64,000 nt of DNA from Hyphomicrobiales bacterium (GCA_900470195.1 UEIJ01000006.1:124001-188000); one strand, 5' to 3'. Positions 22,402 through 33,125 are shown, counted from the first letter of the stretch. The notes: a model not told the origin generated them from the sequence alone. A program made the numbers and translations.

Positions 22402-22485
22402 TTCCAAGAGATAAAAGACAAATTATAGCGACGATTACAATTCTGCCGTCGTGCGGGCGGCAAAGTGGACATGAAAGGAAACACG

Positions 22486-23778
22486 ATGTCAGATAGGACA
22501 GCCAGCTTTACACTAGAAGGCAAAACATTCGACCTGCCTGTGCGACAAGGCACTGTCGGACCAGACGTCGTTGATATTGGTCCACTTTACAAGAATTCCC
22601 AGATGTTCACCTACGATCCGGGCTTCACGTCCACGGCATCGTGCGAATCCAAGATCACTTACATTGATGGTGATGAAGGTACCCTGCTCTATCGCGGATA
22701 TCCGATTGATCAGCTCGCCGAGCACGGTGATTTTCTTGAAACCTGCTATCTGCTTCTTTACGGCGAACTGCCGACCGCAACCCAGAAGTCTGACTTCGAC
22801 TATCGTGTGACGCGCCACACGATGATTCACGAGCAAATGACGAAGTTCTTTACGGGTTTCCGCCGTGATGCTCATCCTATGGCCGTAATGGTCGGCTGCG
22901 TCGGTGCGATGTCGGCATTCTATCACGACTCGACCGATATCACCGATCCGCATCAGCGTATGGTCGCATCGATCCGTCTGATCGCCAAGGTTCCGACGCT
23001 CGCTGCCATGGCCTACAAGTACCATATCGGCCAGCCGTTCATGTACCCGAAGAACGACCTCGATTTCGCGTCGAACTTCCTGCACATGTGCTTTGGTGTT
23101 CCGTGCGAGGATTACAAGGTCAATCCGGTTCTGGCGCGTGCGATGGACCGCATCTTCATCCTCCACGCGGATCATGAACAGAACGCCTCAACCTCGACCG
23201 TGCGTCTTGCCGGCTCTTCGGGTGCCAATCCATTTGCATGTATCGCTGCCGGCGTCGCCTGCCTCTGGGGCCCTGCCCATGGCGGCGCGAATGAAGCCGC
23301 GCTCAACATGCTGGCTGAAATTGGCTCTGTCGATCGCATTCCTGAATTCATCGCCCGTGCAAAGGACAAGAACGACCCGTTCCGTCTGATGGGCTTCGGT
23401 CACCGAGTCTACAAGAATTACGATCCGCGCGCCAAGATCATGCAGAAGACCTGCCATGAAGTTCTGGGCGAACTCGGCATCAAGGACGATCCGTTGCTCG
23501 ACGTCGCAATGGAACTCGAAAAGATCGCGCTGACGGACGAATACTTCATTGAGAAGAAGCTTTATCCGAACATCGACTTCTATTCCGGCATCACGTTGAA
23601 GGCTCTCGGCTTCCCGACCGAAATGTTCACGGTTCTCTTTGCACTTGCTCGCACCGTCGGTTGGGTCGCACAGTGGAAGGAAATGATCGAAGATCCACAG
23701 CAGAAGATCGGTCGTCCGCGCCAGCTTTATACCGGCGCTGCCGAGCGCGATTACGTGCCGCTCGCCAAGCGCAAATAA
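22486..23778 (+). CDS. gltA: Citrate synthase
   Basis: 430 residues from [20 protein letters not shown] precedes this ATG, which is preferred to the one seven codons earlier. It condenses oxaloacetate with acetyl-CoA. The N-terminal beta region (1-60) marks a type II, hexameric, NADH-sensitive class enzyme. Active-site motifs are [27 protein letters not shown] and the Asp in the segment PNIDFYSG. It is probably transcribed from its own promoter in the 229-base gap after gltX, and ends at a strong terminator. Confidence 0.98.
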   Translation: MSDRTASFTLEGKTFDLPVRQGTVGPDVVDIGPLYKNSQMFTYDPGFTSTASCESKITYIDGDEGTLLYRGYPIDQLAEHGDFLETCYLLLYGELPTATQKSDFDYRVTRHTMIHEQMTKFFTGFRRDAHPMAVMVGCVGAMSAFYHDSTDITDPHQRMVASIRLIAKVPTLAAMAYKYHIGQPFMYPKNDLDFASNFLHMCFGVPCEDYKVNPVLARAMDRIFILHADHEQNASTSTVRLAGSSGANPFACIAAGVACLWGPAHGGANEAALNMLAEIGSVDRIPEFIARAKDKNDPFRLMGFGHRVYKNYDPRAKIMQKTCHEVLGELGIKDDPLLDVAMELEKIALTDEYFIEKKLYPNIDFYSGITLKALGFPTEMFTVLFALARTVGWVAQWKEMIEDPQQKIGRPRQLYTGAAERDYVPLAKRK

Positions 23779-23794
23779 GCATCAGGTCTGCACA

Positions 23795-23828
23795 AAAAAA
23801 CCCGGTTGCTAAAACAACCGGGTTTTTT
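23795..23828. terminator. Shared terminator between gltA and lpxB
   Basis: A 14-base stem (A-run then CCCGGTTG, loop CTAAAA, then CAACCGGG and a T-run) lies between the converging gltA and lpxB genes and is symmetric enough to work both ways. Confidence 0.9.
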
Positions 23829-23871
23829 CATGCCTTGAGTATATCATCCAAAAGCGGAAGGTGCTCTGTGG

Positions 23872-25056
23872 TTAGCTCCTTGAATTGCCTGCCAGTTCCA
23901 GAATTACCCGGGCACCGATCTCGCCAGACGGCCGCTCCGTCGCCATAATCGAAGCAACCTTGTCGAAGCCATCGAGTTGCGCCTGCCGTGCCGACCCGGG
24001 CTGCATCAGCCGCTCAAGATTTCGGGCAAGCATTCCGGGACGAACGAACTCATTGAAATATTCAGGCACGACCGGCTCGTTGGCGATGATATTCGGCAGC
24101 GCTGCGCTCCAGATCGTAATCTTGGGCATCAGAAACTTGCGTGCAAACCAGTCCGCCTTGTAGGAAAGCACAGTTGGGATACGTGACAGAGCCAGTTCCA
24201 GCGAAACCGTTCCGGAAGCGGCAAGCGCCGCATCAGCCTTTGAAAAAGCTTTCCACTTTTCCTCCTCGCCCAGCACAATAAGCGGTTTGACAGCCCAATT
24301 CTTCGAAAGATCCCGCACCATTTCTTCAACGCGCGGTAACGTCGGCAATATCACATCGAGCTTTTCGGTTCGGGCAGCAAGCTCGCCAACGGCCTCGCCG
24401 AACGGTTCCATCAGCATCTGGATTTCAGTACGGCGAGACCCAGGTAGAACAAGCAGCGTTTTCCGGGTTTCGTTAGTCCGTTGCAATTCCAGATTTTTTT
24501 GTTCAGCCCGTGCCTGCAATATTGGCCTATAACTGGACAAGCGGTGCCCGACATAGGTCGCGCTCGGTCCGCTCAACTGTTGCATGACATCCGCCTCAAA
24601 CGGAAGAATAGTCAGCACGTGGTCAAAATAGGCTTTCATCGCGCGGGCACGCTGCGGCCGCCAGGCCCACACACTCGGCGCTATATATTTCACAATGGGA
24701 ATTGAGGGATTCGCAGTCCTGATCTTTTGGGCAACACGGTGCGTGAACTCGGGACTGTCGATCAGAAGAACACAATCCGGCTTCTCCGCAATGATGCGTT
24801 GCGCGGTCTGGCCGATACGCCGCATCAGCCCCGGCAAATTCTTCAGGATTGCGCCCAATCCCATAAGTGCAATCTCGTGCGGGTCAAAGAAAGATTTCAT
24901 GCCCCGGGCTGCGAGATGATCGCCACCCACCCCGACTATATCGACAAGCCGGTCTGTCTGGCTTCGCAGTGCATCAATCAGATCGGCGCCAAGAAGATCA
25001 CCGGATTCTTCACCGGCCACGATTGCTATTTTCAGAGGCCGGCTGTTGGTGCTCAC
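23872..25056 (-). CDS. lpxB: Lipid-A-disaccharide synthase
   Basis: 394 residues. It joins UDP-2,3-diacylglucosamine and lipid X to make the tetraacyl disaccharide of lipid A. The N-terminus KIAIVAGEESGDLLGADLI and the segments VKYIAPSVWAWRPQRA and LLVLPGSRRTEIQ are characteristic of LpxB (GT19). It is the last gene of the minus-strand lpx block, overlapping the lpxI stop by four bases, and ends before the gltA/lpxB terminator. Confidence 0.97.
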   Translation of the reverse strand: MSTNSRPLKIAIVAGEESGDLLGADLIDALRSQTDRLVDIVGVGGDHLAARGMKSFFDPHEIALMGLGAILKNLPGLMRRIGQTAQRIIAEKPDCVLLIDSPEFTHRVAQKIRTANPSIPIVKYIAPSVWAWRPQRARAMKAYFDHVLTILPFEADVMQQLSGPSATYVGHRLSSYRPILQARAEQKNLELQRTNETRKTLLVLPGSRRTEIQMLMEPFGEAVGELAARTEKLDVILPTLPRVEEMVRDLSKNWAVKPLIVLGEEEKWKAFSKADAALAASGTVSLELALSRIPTVLSYKADWFARKFLMPKITIWSAALPNIIANEPVVPEYFNEFVRPGMLARNLERLMQPGSARQAQLDGFDKVASIMATERPSGEIGARVILELAGNSRS

Positions 25057-25952
25057 TTCCTGACATCCTTTCTCTCGCGACTGACGGTCTCTATGAAAAG
25101 ACCTTTGTCGTTTGCCGCAGCGACGGTTTCACCAAAGCCTAGAATGAATGTCCTGCCCGCCTCAACCGCTATTCCTGATAATCCCGCTTTTGCGGCATTC
25201 GAGACGGTTGAAATCCCGATGGTCGGAAGATCAGCTCTCTCATCCTGTTGCGGCTTTGCCATCTTGACGAGAACACCGCCTCGACGAGGGATGCGGCCAG
25301 CTGCGCGCAATTCGCGCACGCGTTCGATCATCTGATCCGTGCCTTCCGCTCCTTCCAAAGCGACAACACGTCCCCCGACCGCAACCGCGCCCTGCCCGAC
25401 ATCAAGATCGCCCAAGCGAAGTGCAGATTCCATCGCTAGTTCAAGATTATGGCGTTCCCGGGCATCCGGCACCGCTCGAGTCAGAATTTGAGCAGGTGAA
25501 GGGGAAAGCAGATCTGGAACGACCTCATGAGCGCCGACGACTTTAAAGCCAAAAGATTCCAGCAGGCCTATAAATGCACGCAATAGCGCATCGTCGCCTT
25601 GTCCTAACGCACGCAGCACATAAGGCACGGCACGCATTGTAGGCCAGTCAAGCTTGAGGTCACTGACATGAGGGCGACTTGTCACGCCGCCGGCGAGAAC
25701 GACGCGGTCCACTCCCGCAGCCTTCATCGAGCGCACCAGCTTTGCGAACTCTACGATCGAAATTTCCTGATGCTCATACCTATAAAGTATCGGGTCTGCC
25801 TCTCCTCGCAGCGGCACGAGGAAGGGAGGGGTTCCCGCTACCGCCAAAGCCTCTGCCACATTGATCGGCAGCAGGCCGTTCCCGGCGATAATGGCAACGC
25901 GCCCCGCATGGTCTGCGAGACGCTGCGTTTTCTCAATCTTCGCCGCTGTCAT
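25053..25952 (-). CDS. lpxI: UDP-2,3-diacylglucosamine pyrophosphatase (LpxI type)
   Basis: 299 residues from MTAAKIEKTQRLADHAG; this start overlaps the end of lpxA by 20 bases, while an upstream ATG (25967) is also possible. It removes UMP from UDP-2,3-diacylglucosamine to give lipid X. The protein belongs to the former DUF1009 family (RVAIIAGNGLLPINVAEAL, VDRVVLAGGVTSRP, GTDQMIERV, KAGLSGIAVEAGRTF), which replaces LpxH in alphaproteobacteria. Position between lpxA and lpxB confirms the assignment. Confidence 0.94.
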   Translation of the reverse strand: MTAAKIEKTQRLADHAGRVAIIAGNGLLPINVAEALAVAGTPPFLVPLRGEADPILYRYEHQEISIVEFAKLVRSMKAAGVDRVVLAGGVTSRPHVSDLKLDWPTMRAVPYVLRALGQGDDALLRAFIGLLESFGFKVVGAHEVVPDLLSPSPAQILTRAVPDARERHNLELAMESALRLGDLDVGQGAVAVGGRVVALEGAEGTDQMIERVRELRAAGRIPRRGGVLVKMAKPQQDERADLPTIGISTVSNAAKAGLSGIAVEAGRTFILGFGETVAAANDKGLFIETVSRERKDVRK

Positions 25953-26769
25953 GTCCGGCCCCGCCATGCACCGCATCCAGCGGAGGTGTACAGTAGGCAC
26001 GCTTGGTATCGACATTGATGAAGTCGATCATGTCAACGACAGCCGGTGAACCCGGTATCGCAATCAGGACGTCCTTGGCACGGTCACGAATTGGCTTTGT
26101 ACGGTCGAACAGCATCCGAACAGCATGGCGTAGATTATGAATCTCTTTGCGCTCCATGCCGGAGCGCTTCATACCGACAATATTCAATCCGCCAAGATGA
26201 GCATGCACGCCAATCGCCATGCCGTAAGGGATGAGATCGCTTACGACAGCAGCCATGCCGCCAACAAAAGCGTGGTGACCAATGCGCACAAACTGATGGA
26301 TAGCAGCCCCGCCGCCCAGAATGGCGTGGTGCCCGATCGTCGTGTGACCGCCGATCATCACGTTGTTGGAAAATGTGACGTAATCGCCAATGTCGCAATC
26401 ATGAGCTACATGCGCATAAGCCAGAAACGAACAGTTATCGCCGACCGAAGTATATCCCCGCGCGCTGTCCGACCCTTTGTGCATGGTCACACCTTCGCGG
26501 ATCACGCAGTTCACGCCAATGTTCAGCTTGGTGGGACCGCCCTTATGCTTGTTGTTCTGTGGATCGCATCCCAAAACAGCGTGCGGATAGACCTTAGCGC
26601 CCGCACCAAGCGTCGTTGCGCCTGTTACCACGACATGGCTCATCAATTCCGAATTGTCGCCAATGACGGCGCCAGACTGAATGTGACAGAAGGGGCCGAC
26701 AGACACACCCTGCCCCAGTTCCACGCCCTGCTCTACGAGAGCGGTGGGGTGAATGATTGTTTCTTTCAT
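25933..26769 (-). CDS. lpxA: UDP-N-acetylglucosamine O-acyltransferase
   Basis: 278 residues from MKETIIHPTALVEQG, the length I recall for the Brucella enzyme. A GTG at 26781 that overlaps the fabZ stop is an alternative start. It transfers a 3-hydroxyacyl chain from ACP to UDP-GlcNAc, the first lipid A step. Hexapeptide repeats making a left-handed beta-helix fill residues 10-190, with the catalytic His in the segment FLAYAHVAHDCDIGD. It lies between fabZ and lpxI. Confidence 0.97.
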   Translation of the reverse strand: MKETIIHPTALVEQGVELGQGVSVGPFCHIQSGAVIGDNSELMSHVVVTGATTLGAGAKVYPHAVLGCDPQNNKHKGGPTKLNIGVNCVIREGVTMHKGSDSARGYTSVGDNCSFLAYAHVAHDCDIGDYVTFSNNVMIGGHTTIGHHAILGGGAAIHQFVRIGHHAFVGGMAAVVSDLIPYGMAIGVHAHLGGLNIVGMKRSGMERKEIHNLRHAVRMLFDRTKPIRDRAKDVLIAIPGSPAVVDMIDFINVDTKRAYCTPPLDAVHGGAGHDSGED

Positions 26770-26777
26770 TGATATGC

Positions 26778-27251
26778 TCACTGGTTTTCTTCAGCTGTGC
26801 TGATCATGGCAGCGACTTCAGCTTCCGCAACCTTCACACCATCAACTTCCGCAACGCATTCATATTTAGAGATATTTGCACGCTGCTTGATTTTCTTGAC
26901 ATGAAGCAAAAGCCTGTCCCCAGGTATGACTGGACGACGGAACTTCGCATTGTCGATGGTCATGAAATAGACCACACCGGGACGCCCGGTCTTACGCTGA
27001 AGCAGGGAAATGGCGCCAGCTGTTTGTGCCATGGCTTCGACAATCAATACGCCCGGCATAATCGGCTTTTCAGGAAAATGGCCTGTAAAATGGGGCTCGT
27101 TTATCGTCACATTCTTGATGCCTGTCGCAGAAACGTCACCGTCAATGTCGACAATCCGGTCAATCAGCAAAAACGGATAGCGATGCGGCAGAACTGCCAG
27201 AATGTCCTGGATATCTGCTGCTTCCAGCTTGGTCTGATTTGCATCACTCAT
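26778..27251 (-). CDS. fabZ: 3-hydroxyacyl-ACP dehydratase
   Basis: 157 residues from [15 protein letters not shown]. It dehydrates 3-hydroxyacyl-ACP in fatty acid synthesis. [11 protein letters not shown] and [20 protein letters not shown] hold the substrate-binding region and the catalytic His and Glu. It competes with LpxA and LpxD for hydroxyacyl-ACP, so its place between lpxD and lpxA links phospholipid and lipid A supply. Its start overlaps the lpxD stop by eight bases. Confidence 0.97.
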   Translation of the reverse strand: MSDANQTKLEAADIQDILAVLPHRYPFLLIDRIVDIDGDVSATGIKNVTINEPHFTGHFPEKPIMPGVLIVEAMAQTAGAISLLQRKTGRPGVVYFMTIDNAKFRRPVIPGDRLLLHVKKIKQRANISKYECVAEVDGVKVAEAEVAAMISTAEENQ

Positions 27252-28299
27252 CAGAGGATTGCTCCTTTCTCGATTGCCCGATGCTGCGGATGTTCGCAAT
27301 ATCGCGGAACCACTGCTTGATAGGCCGCGCGGGGATGCCGCCCCAGCGCTCACCATCGGGTATGTCATTCATAACGCCGCTTGCCGCAGCAACCTGCACG
27401 CGTGAGCCGATAATCAAATGATCGGCCAGCCCCACACGTCCGCCCAGCATTGTCTGGTCACCGATGACGCAACTGCCGGAAATGCCGCAATGCGCGGCTA
27501 TAATACAAAAACGGCCGATCCGCACGTTATGCGCGATCTGGACAAGGTTATCGATCTTGGTACCTTCACCGATAACGGTGTCATTCAACGAGCCGCGATC
27601 CACCGTGGTATTGGCGCCAATCTCGACATTGTCCTGAATAATGACCCTGCCAAGCTGAGGAACTTTTTCCAGACCGGCAGGACCCGGAACGTAGCCGAAA
27701 CCATCTTGTCCGATCCGAACGCCGGCATGAAGCGAGACCTGATTGCCAATAAAGGCACACTGCACGGTAACGCCCGGCGCAATATAGCTGTTGCGCCCGA
27801 TCTGGCTGCCTTCGCCGATGACCGCAGTCGAGGCGATCAGCGTACCGCTACCGACGGTAACGCCCCTGCCAATCACGGCCCCAGCTTCGATGGTCGCACC
27901 ATCCTCGATATGCGCAGTCGGGTGAATGATCGCAGCCGATGAAACACCTGTTTCACCAAACCAGCTTACCGGCCTGACCGACGCAGGAAACAGCATCCGG
28001 CCCACCGAGGCAAAGTCTCGCTGAGGATTGCGGGTAACCAGTGCAGCTATGTGCGACGGTACGATGTCCGCCACAGTTTCCGTGCACAGAACCCCGGCCG
28101 CATTGATCGATGAAAGCCCATCGGCATTCTTTTTGCCTTCAACGAAGACAAGAGAACCCTCATCTGCATCTTTAAGAGAAGACAGGCGCGCAACAGAACG
28201 CGGCGCAAGCTTCGGATCACGAAGTCTTGCACCGGTATAATCTGCGATATCGCCAATCGTGAGTTCACGCGAAGGCGCGAAAAAAACAGGATCTGCCAT
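27244..28299 (-). CDS. lpxD: UDP-3-O-acylglucosamine N-acyltransferase
   Basis: 351 residues from [17 protein letters not shown]. It adds the N-linked hydroxyacyl chain in lipid A synthesis. The N-terminal uridine-binding domain (1-100) is followed by hexapeptide repeats (about 110-310) with the catalytic His in [11 protein letters not shown]. The codon before the ATG is TTG and could be read as a start, but ATG gives the length known for Brucella LpxD. Confidence 0.97.
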   Translation of the reverse strand: MADPVFFAPSRELTIGDIADYTGARLRDPKLAPRSVARLSSLKDADEGSLVFVEGKKNADGLSSINAAGVLCTETVADIVPSHIAALVTRNPQRDFASVGRMLFPASVRPVSWFGETGVSSAAIIHPTAHIEDGATIEAGAVIGRGVTVGSGTLIASTAVIGEGSQIGRNSYIAPGVTVQCAFIGNQVSLHAGVRIGQDGFGYVPGPAGLEKVPQLGRVIIQDNVEIGANTTVDRGSLNDTVIGEGTKIDNLVQIAHNVRIGRFCIIAAHCGISGSCVIGDQTMLGGRVGLADHLIIGSRVQVAAASGVMNDIPDGERWGGIPARPIKQWFRDIANIRSIGQSRKEQSSDE

Positions 28300-28350
28300 C
28301 AAAACACTTTCTTTCCCGGGGTTGTTATACCCCGGGAAAAGGCAAATCTA

Positions 28351-30696
28351 TTAGAACTTGGTCGAAACACCGAAGTTGAAGTTCTGAACCTTGTCGGTGT
28401 CAGCCTTCGCAATCGGGAACGCATAGTCGAAGCGCAGAGGACCAAACGGCGAAGCCCACATCAAGCTGATACCGGCCGAGGCCCGAAGCTTCTTGTCGTC
28501 GCCAAGAGCGCCATCGGTATTATTACCGTAAAGCGTTGCCGCATCCGCAAACAGAGCACCACGGATACCCAGGCTTTCCGGAACGAGCGGCATCGGGAAC
28601 TGAACTTCAGCAGTACCGTTGAAATAGGTCGTTCCGCCCAGCCAGTAACGTTTGCCGCTTTCAGAATCCTGGTAAGGACCAATACCGTTGAACTTGAAGC
28701 CGCGAATGATGTCCGAATTGTTTTTGAACAAGTCGAAGATGCGGACGCCATCATTGCCAAACTCGTGGATATAACCACCGCCAACGCCCAACATACCTAC
28801 AATATCGGCTTCCTGAGAAAGCGTCTTGTAGTAGTTAGCCTTAGCAGTCGTCTTGATATACTTCGCGTCACCACCGAGACCAGCAAATTCCTGCGTGAAC
28901 TTGCCATAAAGACCGTCATGCGGATTCTTCATGTCGTCGATTGAGTTGTAGGTCAGCGAATAGCTGATTGACGAACGGAGCCATGGGCTATGCTCAGCAG
29001 CTTCCAACAACGCCGGTGCGTAATAATCCTCCCGATCAGCACGGAACAGGTCATACTTTTCCTGAACAAGGTTATACGCGATACCTGCCGAGAAGTTGTC
29101 CGTGATCGGCAGACCAAAACGGATCGTTCCACCAGTCTGTTCGACATCGTAATCGTCATTCACGCGGTACGAGCGACGGAAGACATCAAAGCCAGCCGAC
29201 AGGCGGTAGCCAAGGAAATAAGGCTCCGTGAACGACAGACCATAATTGCGCATATCGTCCTGACCGGCACCAGCGCTGATACGGATATACTGGCCGCGCC
29301 CGAGGAAGTTACGCTCGGTGATAGCAGCTTCGACCTGTGCGCCGGGTGATTCACCACCCGTTGTATAGCCGCCGCCAATCGAGAATTCACCAGTCGACTT
29401 TTCAACGACATCGACGACCAGAATTACCTGATCCGGCTCGGAGCCAGGCGCGGTCGAGATATTGACCGTCTGGAAGAAATCAAGCGCTTCAAGACGGCGC
29501 TTCGCACGCTGCACCATGACCTGATTGAAGGCATCACCTTCATTCACGTCAAATTCGCGGCGAATCACGAAATCACGAGTTTTGTCGTTGCCGCGGATTT
29601 CGATGCGCTGAATGTAAGCGCGCGGACCTTCGTCGACGCTATAAACAACGGAAATCGTGTGATTTTCAAAATCACGATCACCGCGAGGTTCAACCTTCGC
29701 AAAGGCATAACCACTGCCGGCAACATTCTCGGTAACTGCGAGAACAGAATCTTCGATTTCCTTGGCGCTGTAAGGCTTGCCGGAACGCGTCTTGACCAGA
29801 TGATCCAGAGCCTGTCCATCAACGCCAGAGACGTTGCTCTCAACGCTTACATTGCCAAACGTATAGCGCTGACCTTCATCAACCGTGATGGTGATTGTGT
29901 ATTCGTTTGTCGAAGGATCGAGAACAGCATTGGACGAGACGACGCGGAAATCTGCATAGCCGCGATTATAATAGAAACGACGGAGCGTTTCCTCGTCAGC
30001 CTGAAGTCGACCTTCGTCGTAGACGTCATTGCGTGTCAGCCACGAAAGCGGATTCGAACGCTTGGTCGAGATCACATCACGCAGACGACGGGAACCGAAC
30101 GCCTGATTGCCGACGAAATCGACATTGGCGATCTTCGTGCGGGAACCTTCGTTGATTTCATAAACAACGTTTACACGGCCCTGACCGAGATCAACGGTAC
30201 GCGCATTAACGGTCGCATCGCTGCGCCCGATATGTGCGTAAGCTCCCTTGATAGCCTCAACATCGGCCTCCATCGTTGCAGCATCGTAAGGCGAGCGAGC
30301 CTTGAGCTGAACGGCCCGAGCAAGATCAGGGTCCTTGATCTTCTTGTTGCCCTGGAAAAGCACGTTATTGACAACCGAACGCTCGGTAACGTTCACAACC
30401 AGCGTGCTGCCGGACTGATTGATGCGAACATCCGAGAACAGGCCCATCGCGAACAGACGCTTCACCGCAGCATCAATATCGGCGCTGGTGAAGGCCTTGC
30501 CCGGACGAATATCAATGTTGTCGCGGATGGATTGCGCGTCGACGCGAGTATTGCCACGCACCTCGATACGGCTAACGACAGCAGCCTCGGCAACGTTGAC
30601 CGAAGCCAGCGAGAGTGCAGCAGTACCCGAAGCCACAAGAGCCACTGACATGGCGAGCGCAGAAGCGGCGCCAAAGAATTTAGAACTTGCCGTCAT
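28351..30696 (-). CDS. bamA: Outer membrane protein assembly factor BamA
   Basis: 781 residues from MTASSKFFGAASALAMS. A signal peptide (about 1-38) is followed by five POTRA domains (about 40-410; the first begins VVSRIEVRGNTRVDAQSI) and a 16-strand barrel (about 430-781). The protein ends in Phe (FGVSTKF), as expected for a BAM-inserted barrel. The L6 lid motif appears as IRGFKFNGIGPY (a VRGF/Y variant). It inserts beta-barrel proteins in the outer membrane. It lies between rseP and lpxD, the classic order. Confidence 0.97.
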   Translation of the reverse strand: MTASSKFFGAASALAMSVALVASGTAALSLASVNVAEAAVVSRIEVRGNTRVDAQSIRDNIDIRPGKAFTSADIDAAVKRLFAMGLFSDVRINQSGSTLVVNVTERSVVNNVLFQGNKKIKDPDLARAVQLKARSPYDAATMEADVEAIKGAYAHIGRSDATVNARTVDLGQGRVNVVYEINEGSRTKIANVDFVGNQAFGSRRLRDVISTKRSNPLSWLTRNDVYDEGRLQADEETLRRFYYNRGYADFRVVSSNAVLDPSTNEYTITITVDEGQRYTFGNVSVESNVSGVDGQALDHLVKTRSGKPYSAKEIEDSVLAVTENVAGSGYAFAKVEPRGDRDFENHTISVVYSVDEGPRAYIQRIEIRGNDKTRDFVIRREFDVNEGDAFNQVMVQRAKRRLEALDFFQTVNISTAPGSEPDQVILVVDVVEKSTGEFSIGGGYTTGGESPGAQVEAAITERNFLGRGQYIRISAGAGQDDMRNYGLSFTEPYFLGYRLSAGFDVFRRSYRVNDDYDVEQTGGTIRFGLPITDNFSAGIAYNLVQEKYDLFRADREDYYAPALLEAAEHSPWLRSSISYSLTYNSIDDMKNPHDGLYGKFTQEFAGLGGDAKYIKTTAKANYYKTLSQEADIVGMLGVGGGYIHEFGNDGVRIFDLFKNNSDIIRGFKFNGIGPYQDSESGKRYWLGGTTYFNGTAEVQFPMPLVPESLGIRGALFADAATLYGNNTDGALGDDKKLRASAGISLMWASPFGPLRFDYAFPIAKADTDKVQNFNFGVSTKF

Positions 30697-31032
30697 AGGC
30701 TTTCCGAACCTTCGTTTCTTTCTGTCCCCGGGGCGATTAACCCAGAAAAGCACGTACAGATACAACCGTCATACCCGGTTTTTCCATACAAGCAAGCGTC
30801 ACGGTTAAATTCTGTTTACTTAAGCAACCAGCGTGGCATCCGCGCCACGCGATTTAGGTGTTATGGTAAACAAATCGCTTAGCTTTTCCAGCAGTCACTC
30901 CCAACTTTCATTTCTGTTTAACACCTTCCCCGGTCCTCGCCGGAGAAGAAACGCATCATATCGGTTTGATGACTGGAACTCCCAGCCTGCACCGATCCCC
31001 AAGGTCACCACCTGAGCCAGCCGGAGAGTCAT
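30697..31032. other. rseP-bamA intergenic region
   Basis: 336 bases without a credible gene. It must contain the bamA promoter (leftward) and the end of the rseP transcript. The only strong structure is the hairpin at 30831-30850. Confidence 0.6.
30831..30850. repeat. Hairpin in the rseP-bamA gap
   Basis: GCGTGGC and GCCACGC form a perfect seven-base stem with a six-base loop. No T-run follows on either strand, so it may be part of the bamA leader or a weak terminator rather than a full one. Confidence 0.5.
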
Positions 31033-32172
31033 CTAGCAGGCAAACAGGTCGTTGAAAAGTACGAACCCCATGAATCCCATAACAAGTAGGAAGCCGGCAC
31101 GATAGAAAATTTCCTGCGCTGCGGCAGACACCGGACTACCCTTTATGGCCTCTACCGCATAAAAAACCAGATGACCACCGTCCAGCGGAGGCAGCGGAAA
31201 CAGGTTCAAAAGCCCGATGCCGACAGACAACATCGCCATCAGTTGGACGAGCCAATCAAAGCCTTGGCTAGCCGCCTTGCCGGCCATATTGGCGATCTTT
31301 ACCGGGCCACCAAGCTGGCATTTATCCTCACGTCCCACCGCGAAACGCTGAAAGAACTCTCCCGTCCGGCTGATAATATAGCCTGTTTCCATGACAGCTT
31401 GTCCCACTGATTCGAGCGGGCCATATTCAATCCGGCGGAAATTGCCTACAGCTTCAGTGGTTTCCACACCGATAGCGCCAAGCTTGATCTTGTTTCCAAG
31501 TGGGTCGGTGCGCTCGACAATTGCTGGAACGGCCTCGAGGTCAACCATCTTACCATTACGCTCGACAGTGAAATTCAGCTTGTCGCCGGCTCGTCCCGAT
31601 ACGATGCGCTGCACGTCCGAAAAAGTGGTGATCTTTTCACCATCAACACTGATAAAGCGATCTCCGGCTTCAAACCCCGCTTCAGCAGCCGGACTGCCAG
31701 GCTGAACGCCAGCGATAAGCGGATCGGAAATCTGGCGACCATAAAGTGCGAAGAAAACGCTGAAAATAACAATCGTCAGAATAATATTGAAAGCAGGTCC
31801 GGCAAAAACGGTTGCCGCGCGCTTCCAGACAGGTTGGGTATGGAACGCCCTTCGCTGCTCATCCGCGCTCAGGCTTGCATTATTAACGTCCACAGGAGAA
31901 CTCGTGGCGCTCTCGTCACCGATGAATTTGACGTAGCCGCCGAGCGGAATGGCCGAAATCTTCCATCGCGTTCCGTGCTTATCCGTGAATCCGATCAACT
32001 CCGGCCCAAAGCCGATGGAAAATGCCTGTGAACCGATGCCGCACCAGCGCGCAACCAGATAGTGGCCCATTTCGTGAACAAAGACCACAACGGTCAAAAC
32101 AAAGAGAAATGGGATGATGGTCCCGACAAGCAGGCTTTCGCCACCGAAGAAAAAGGCCAACGCCTCCTGCAA
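31033..32172 (-). CDS. rseP: Site-2 intramembrane metalloprotease RseP
   Basis: 379 residues. The start is taken as TTG, because AAGGAG lies seven bases before it and no in-frame ATG comes before the active site. The first membrane segment holds VFVHEMGHYLVARW, with the zinc-binding HExxH; NLFPLPPLDGGHL supplies the third ligand. One PDZ domain (about 125-210) is seen, against two in E. coli RseP. Such proteases cut anti-sigma factors and leftover signal peptides in the inner membrane. It stands between cdsA and bamA. Confidence 0.95.
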   Translation of the reverse strand: MQEALAFFFGGESLLVGTIIPFLFVLTVVVFVHEMGHYLVARWCGIGSQAFSIGFGPELIGFTDKHGTRWKISAIPLGGYVKFIGDESATSSPVDVNNASLSADEQRRAFHTQPVWKRAATVFAGPAFNIILTIVIFSVFFALYGRQISDPLIAGVQPGSPAAEAGFEAGDRFISVDGEKITTFSDVQRIVSGRAGDKLNFTVERNGKMVDLEAVPAIVERTDPLGNKIKLGAIGVETTEAVGNFRRIEYGPLESVGQAVMETGYIISRTGEFFQRFAVGREDKCQLGGPVKIANMAGKAASQGFDWLVQLMAMLSVGIGLLNLFPLPPLDGGHLVFYAVEAIKGSPVSAAAQEIFYRAGFLLVMGFMGFVLFNDLFAC

Positions 32173-32241
32173 ATCACTGCTCCTTACAAAACACTAGCGG
32201 GCTGCCGAAAAACTATATGAATCCAACAATTCTCTGCACCG

Positions 32242-33054
32242 TTAGAAACTGAAGAAAATTGCAGACGGTACGTCCGGCTCGGCGAAAATTGCACCAAACA
32301 GGTACAAAAGTGCGGCAGCCGCTACAAGTCCATCGACGCGATCAAGAACACCGCCATGCCCCGGCAGAAGACGCCCTGAATCCTTTGCGCCGAACTGTCG
32401 CTTTACCCATGATTCTGCAAGATCACCGATCTGCGAAACGATAGAGAGCAGCAATGCGAGCAGCGGCACCAGCCAGCTACCAGGCGCAGCCACCAGAGAG
32501 GCCACCAAAATCCCCCCCGCCACGGCAGCAGCGGCACCACCAATAGCGCCGGACCATGTTTTGTTCGGCGAAAAGCGCGGTGCCAGTTTCGGCCCGCCCA
32601 ACGCCCGTCCGTTGAAATAGGCTGCGATATCGGTGGACCAGACAACCGCGAAAAGAAAAACAATGGCCGTGAAGCCGAACGGTTCGTCGCCCCGCAGGAG
32701 CGAAAGCGACACGGCGGAGAAACCTGCATAGAATAGTCCTGCTGCCGACCAGCCGCGCCCTGCCCGCCATTGGGTAAGCAAAAGTACGAGAGCACCCGCT
32801 GTCAGAACGCCAATCGTCAACAATGCGCTTCGGTCCATAACGAGCAGAATGTTGGTAAGCACCAGCCATCCCCAGCCGAACACCTGCGAAAACAATGTCT
32901 GCTTCGGCGCGGTCAAGCTCGTCCACTCGTGGAACATGGCCAATCCAATGGCAATCGAGAAGAGCGTGAAACCCAAACCGCCCACCCATGTCAACCACAA
33001 GGCGGCTGCACCGAGAACGATAGCGGTAATGATACGGGTTTGCAGATTGGACAT
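32242..33054 (-). CDS. cdsA: Phosphatidate cytidylyltransferase
   Basis: 270 residues from MSNLQTRIITAIVLGA. It makes CDP-diacylglycerol, the precursor of all main phospholipids. Seven to eight membrane segments are evident, and the C-terminal signature AKDSGRLLPGHGGVLDRVDG contains the catalytic acidic residues. It follows uppS after 71 bases on the same strand. Confidence 0.95.
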   Translation of the reverse strand: MSNLQTRIITAIVLGAAALWLTWVGGLGFTLFSIAIGLAMFHEWTSLTAPKQTLFSQVFGWGWLVLTNILLVMDRSALLTIGVLTAGALVLLLTQWRAGRGWSAAGLFYAGFSAVSLSLLRGDEPFGFTAIVFLFAVVWSTDIAAYFNGRALGGPKLAPRFSPNKTWSGAIGGAAAAVAGGILVASLVAAPGSWLVPLLALLLSIVSQIGDLAESWVKRQFGAKDSGRLLPGHGGVLDRVDGLVAAAALLYLFGAIFAEPDVPSAIFFSF

Positions 33055-33125
33055 TGAGGCCTTTCGACGGACCGGCTTGCGCCTTAACAGAGCATTTTCA
33101 GTGGCTCCGACTCTTGGGAACCACT

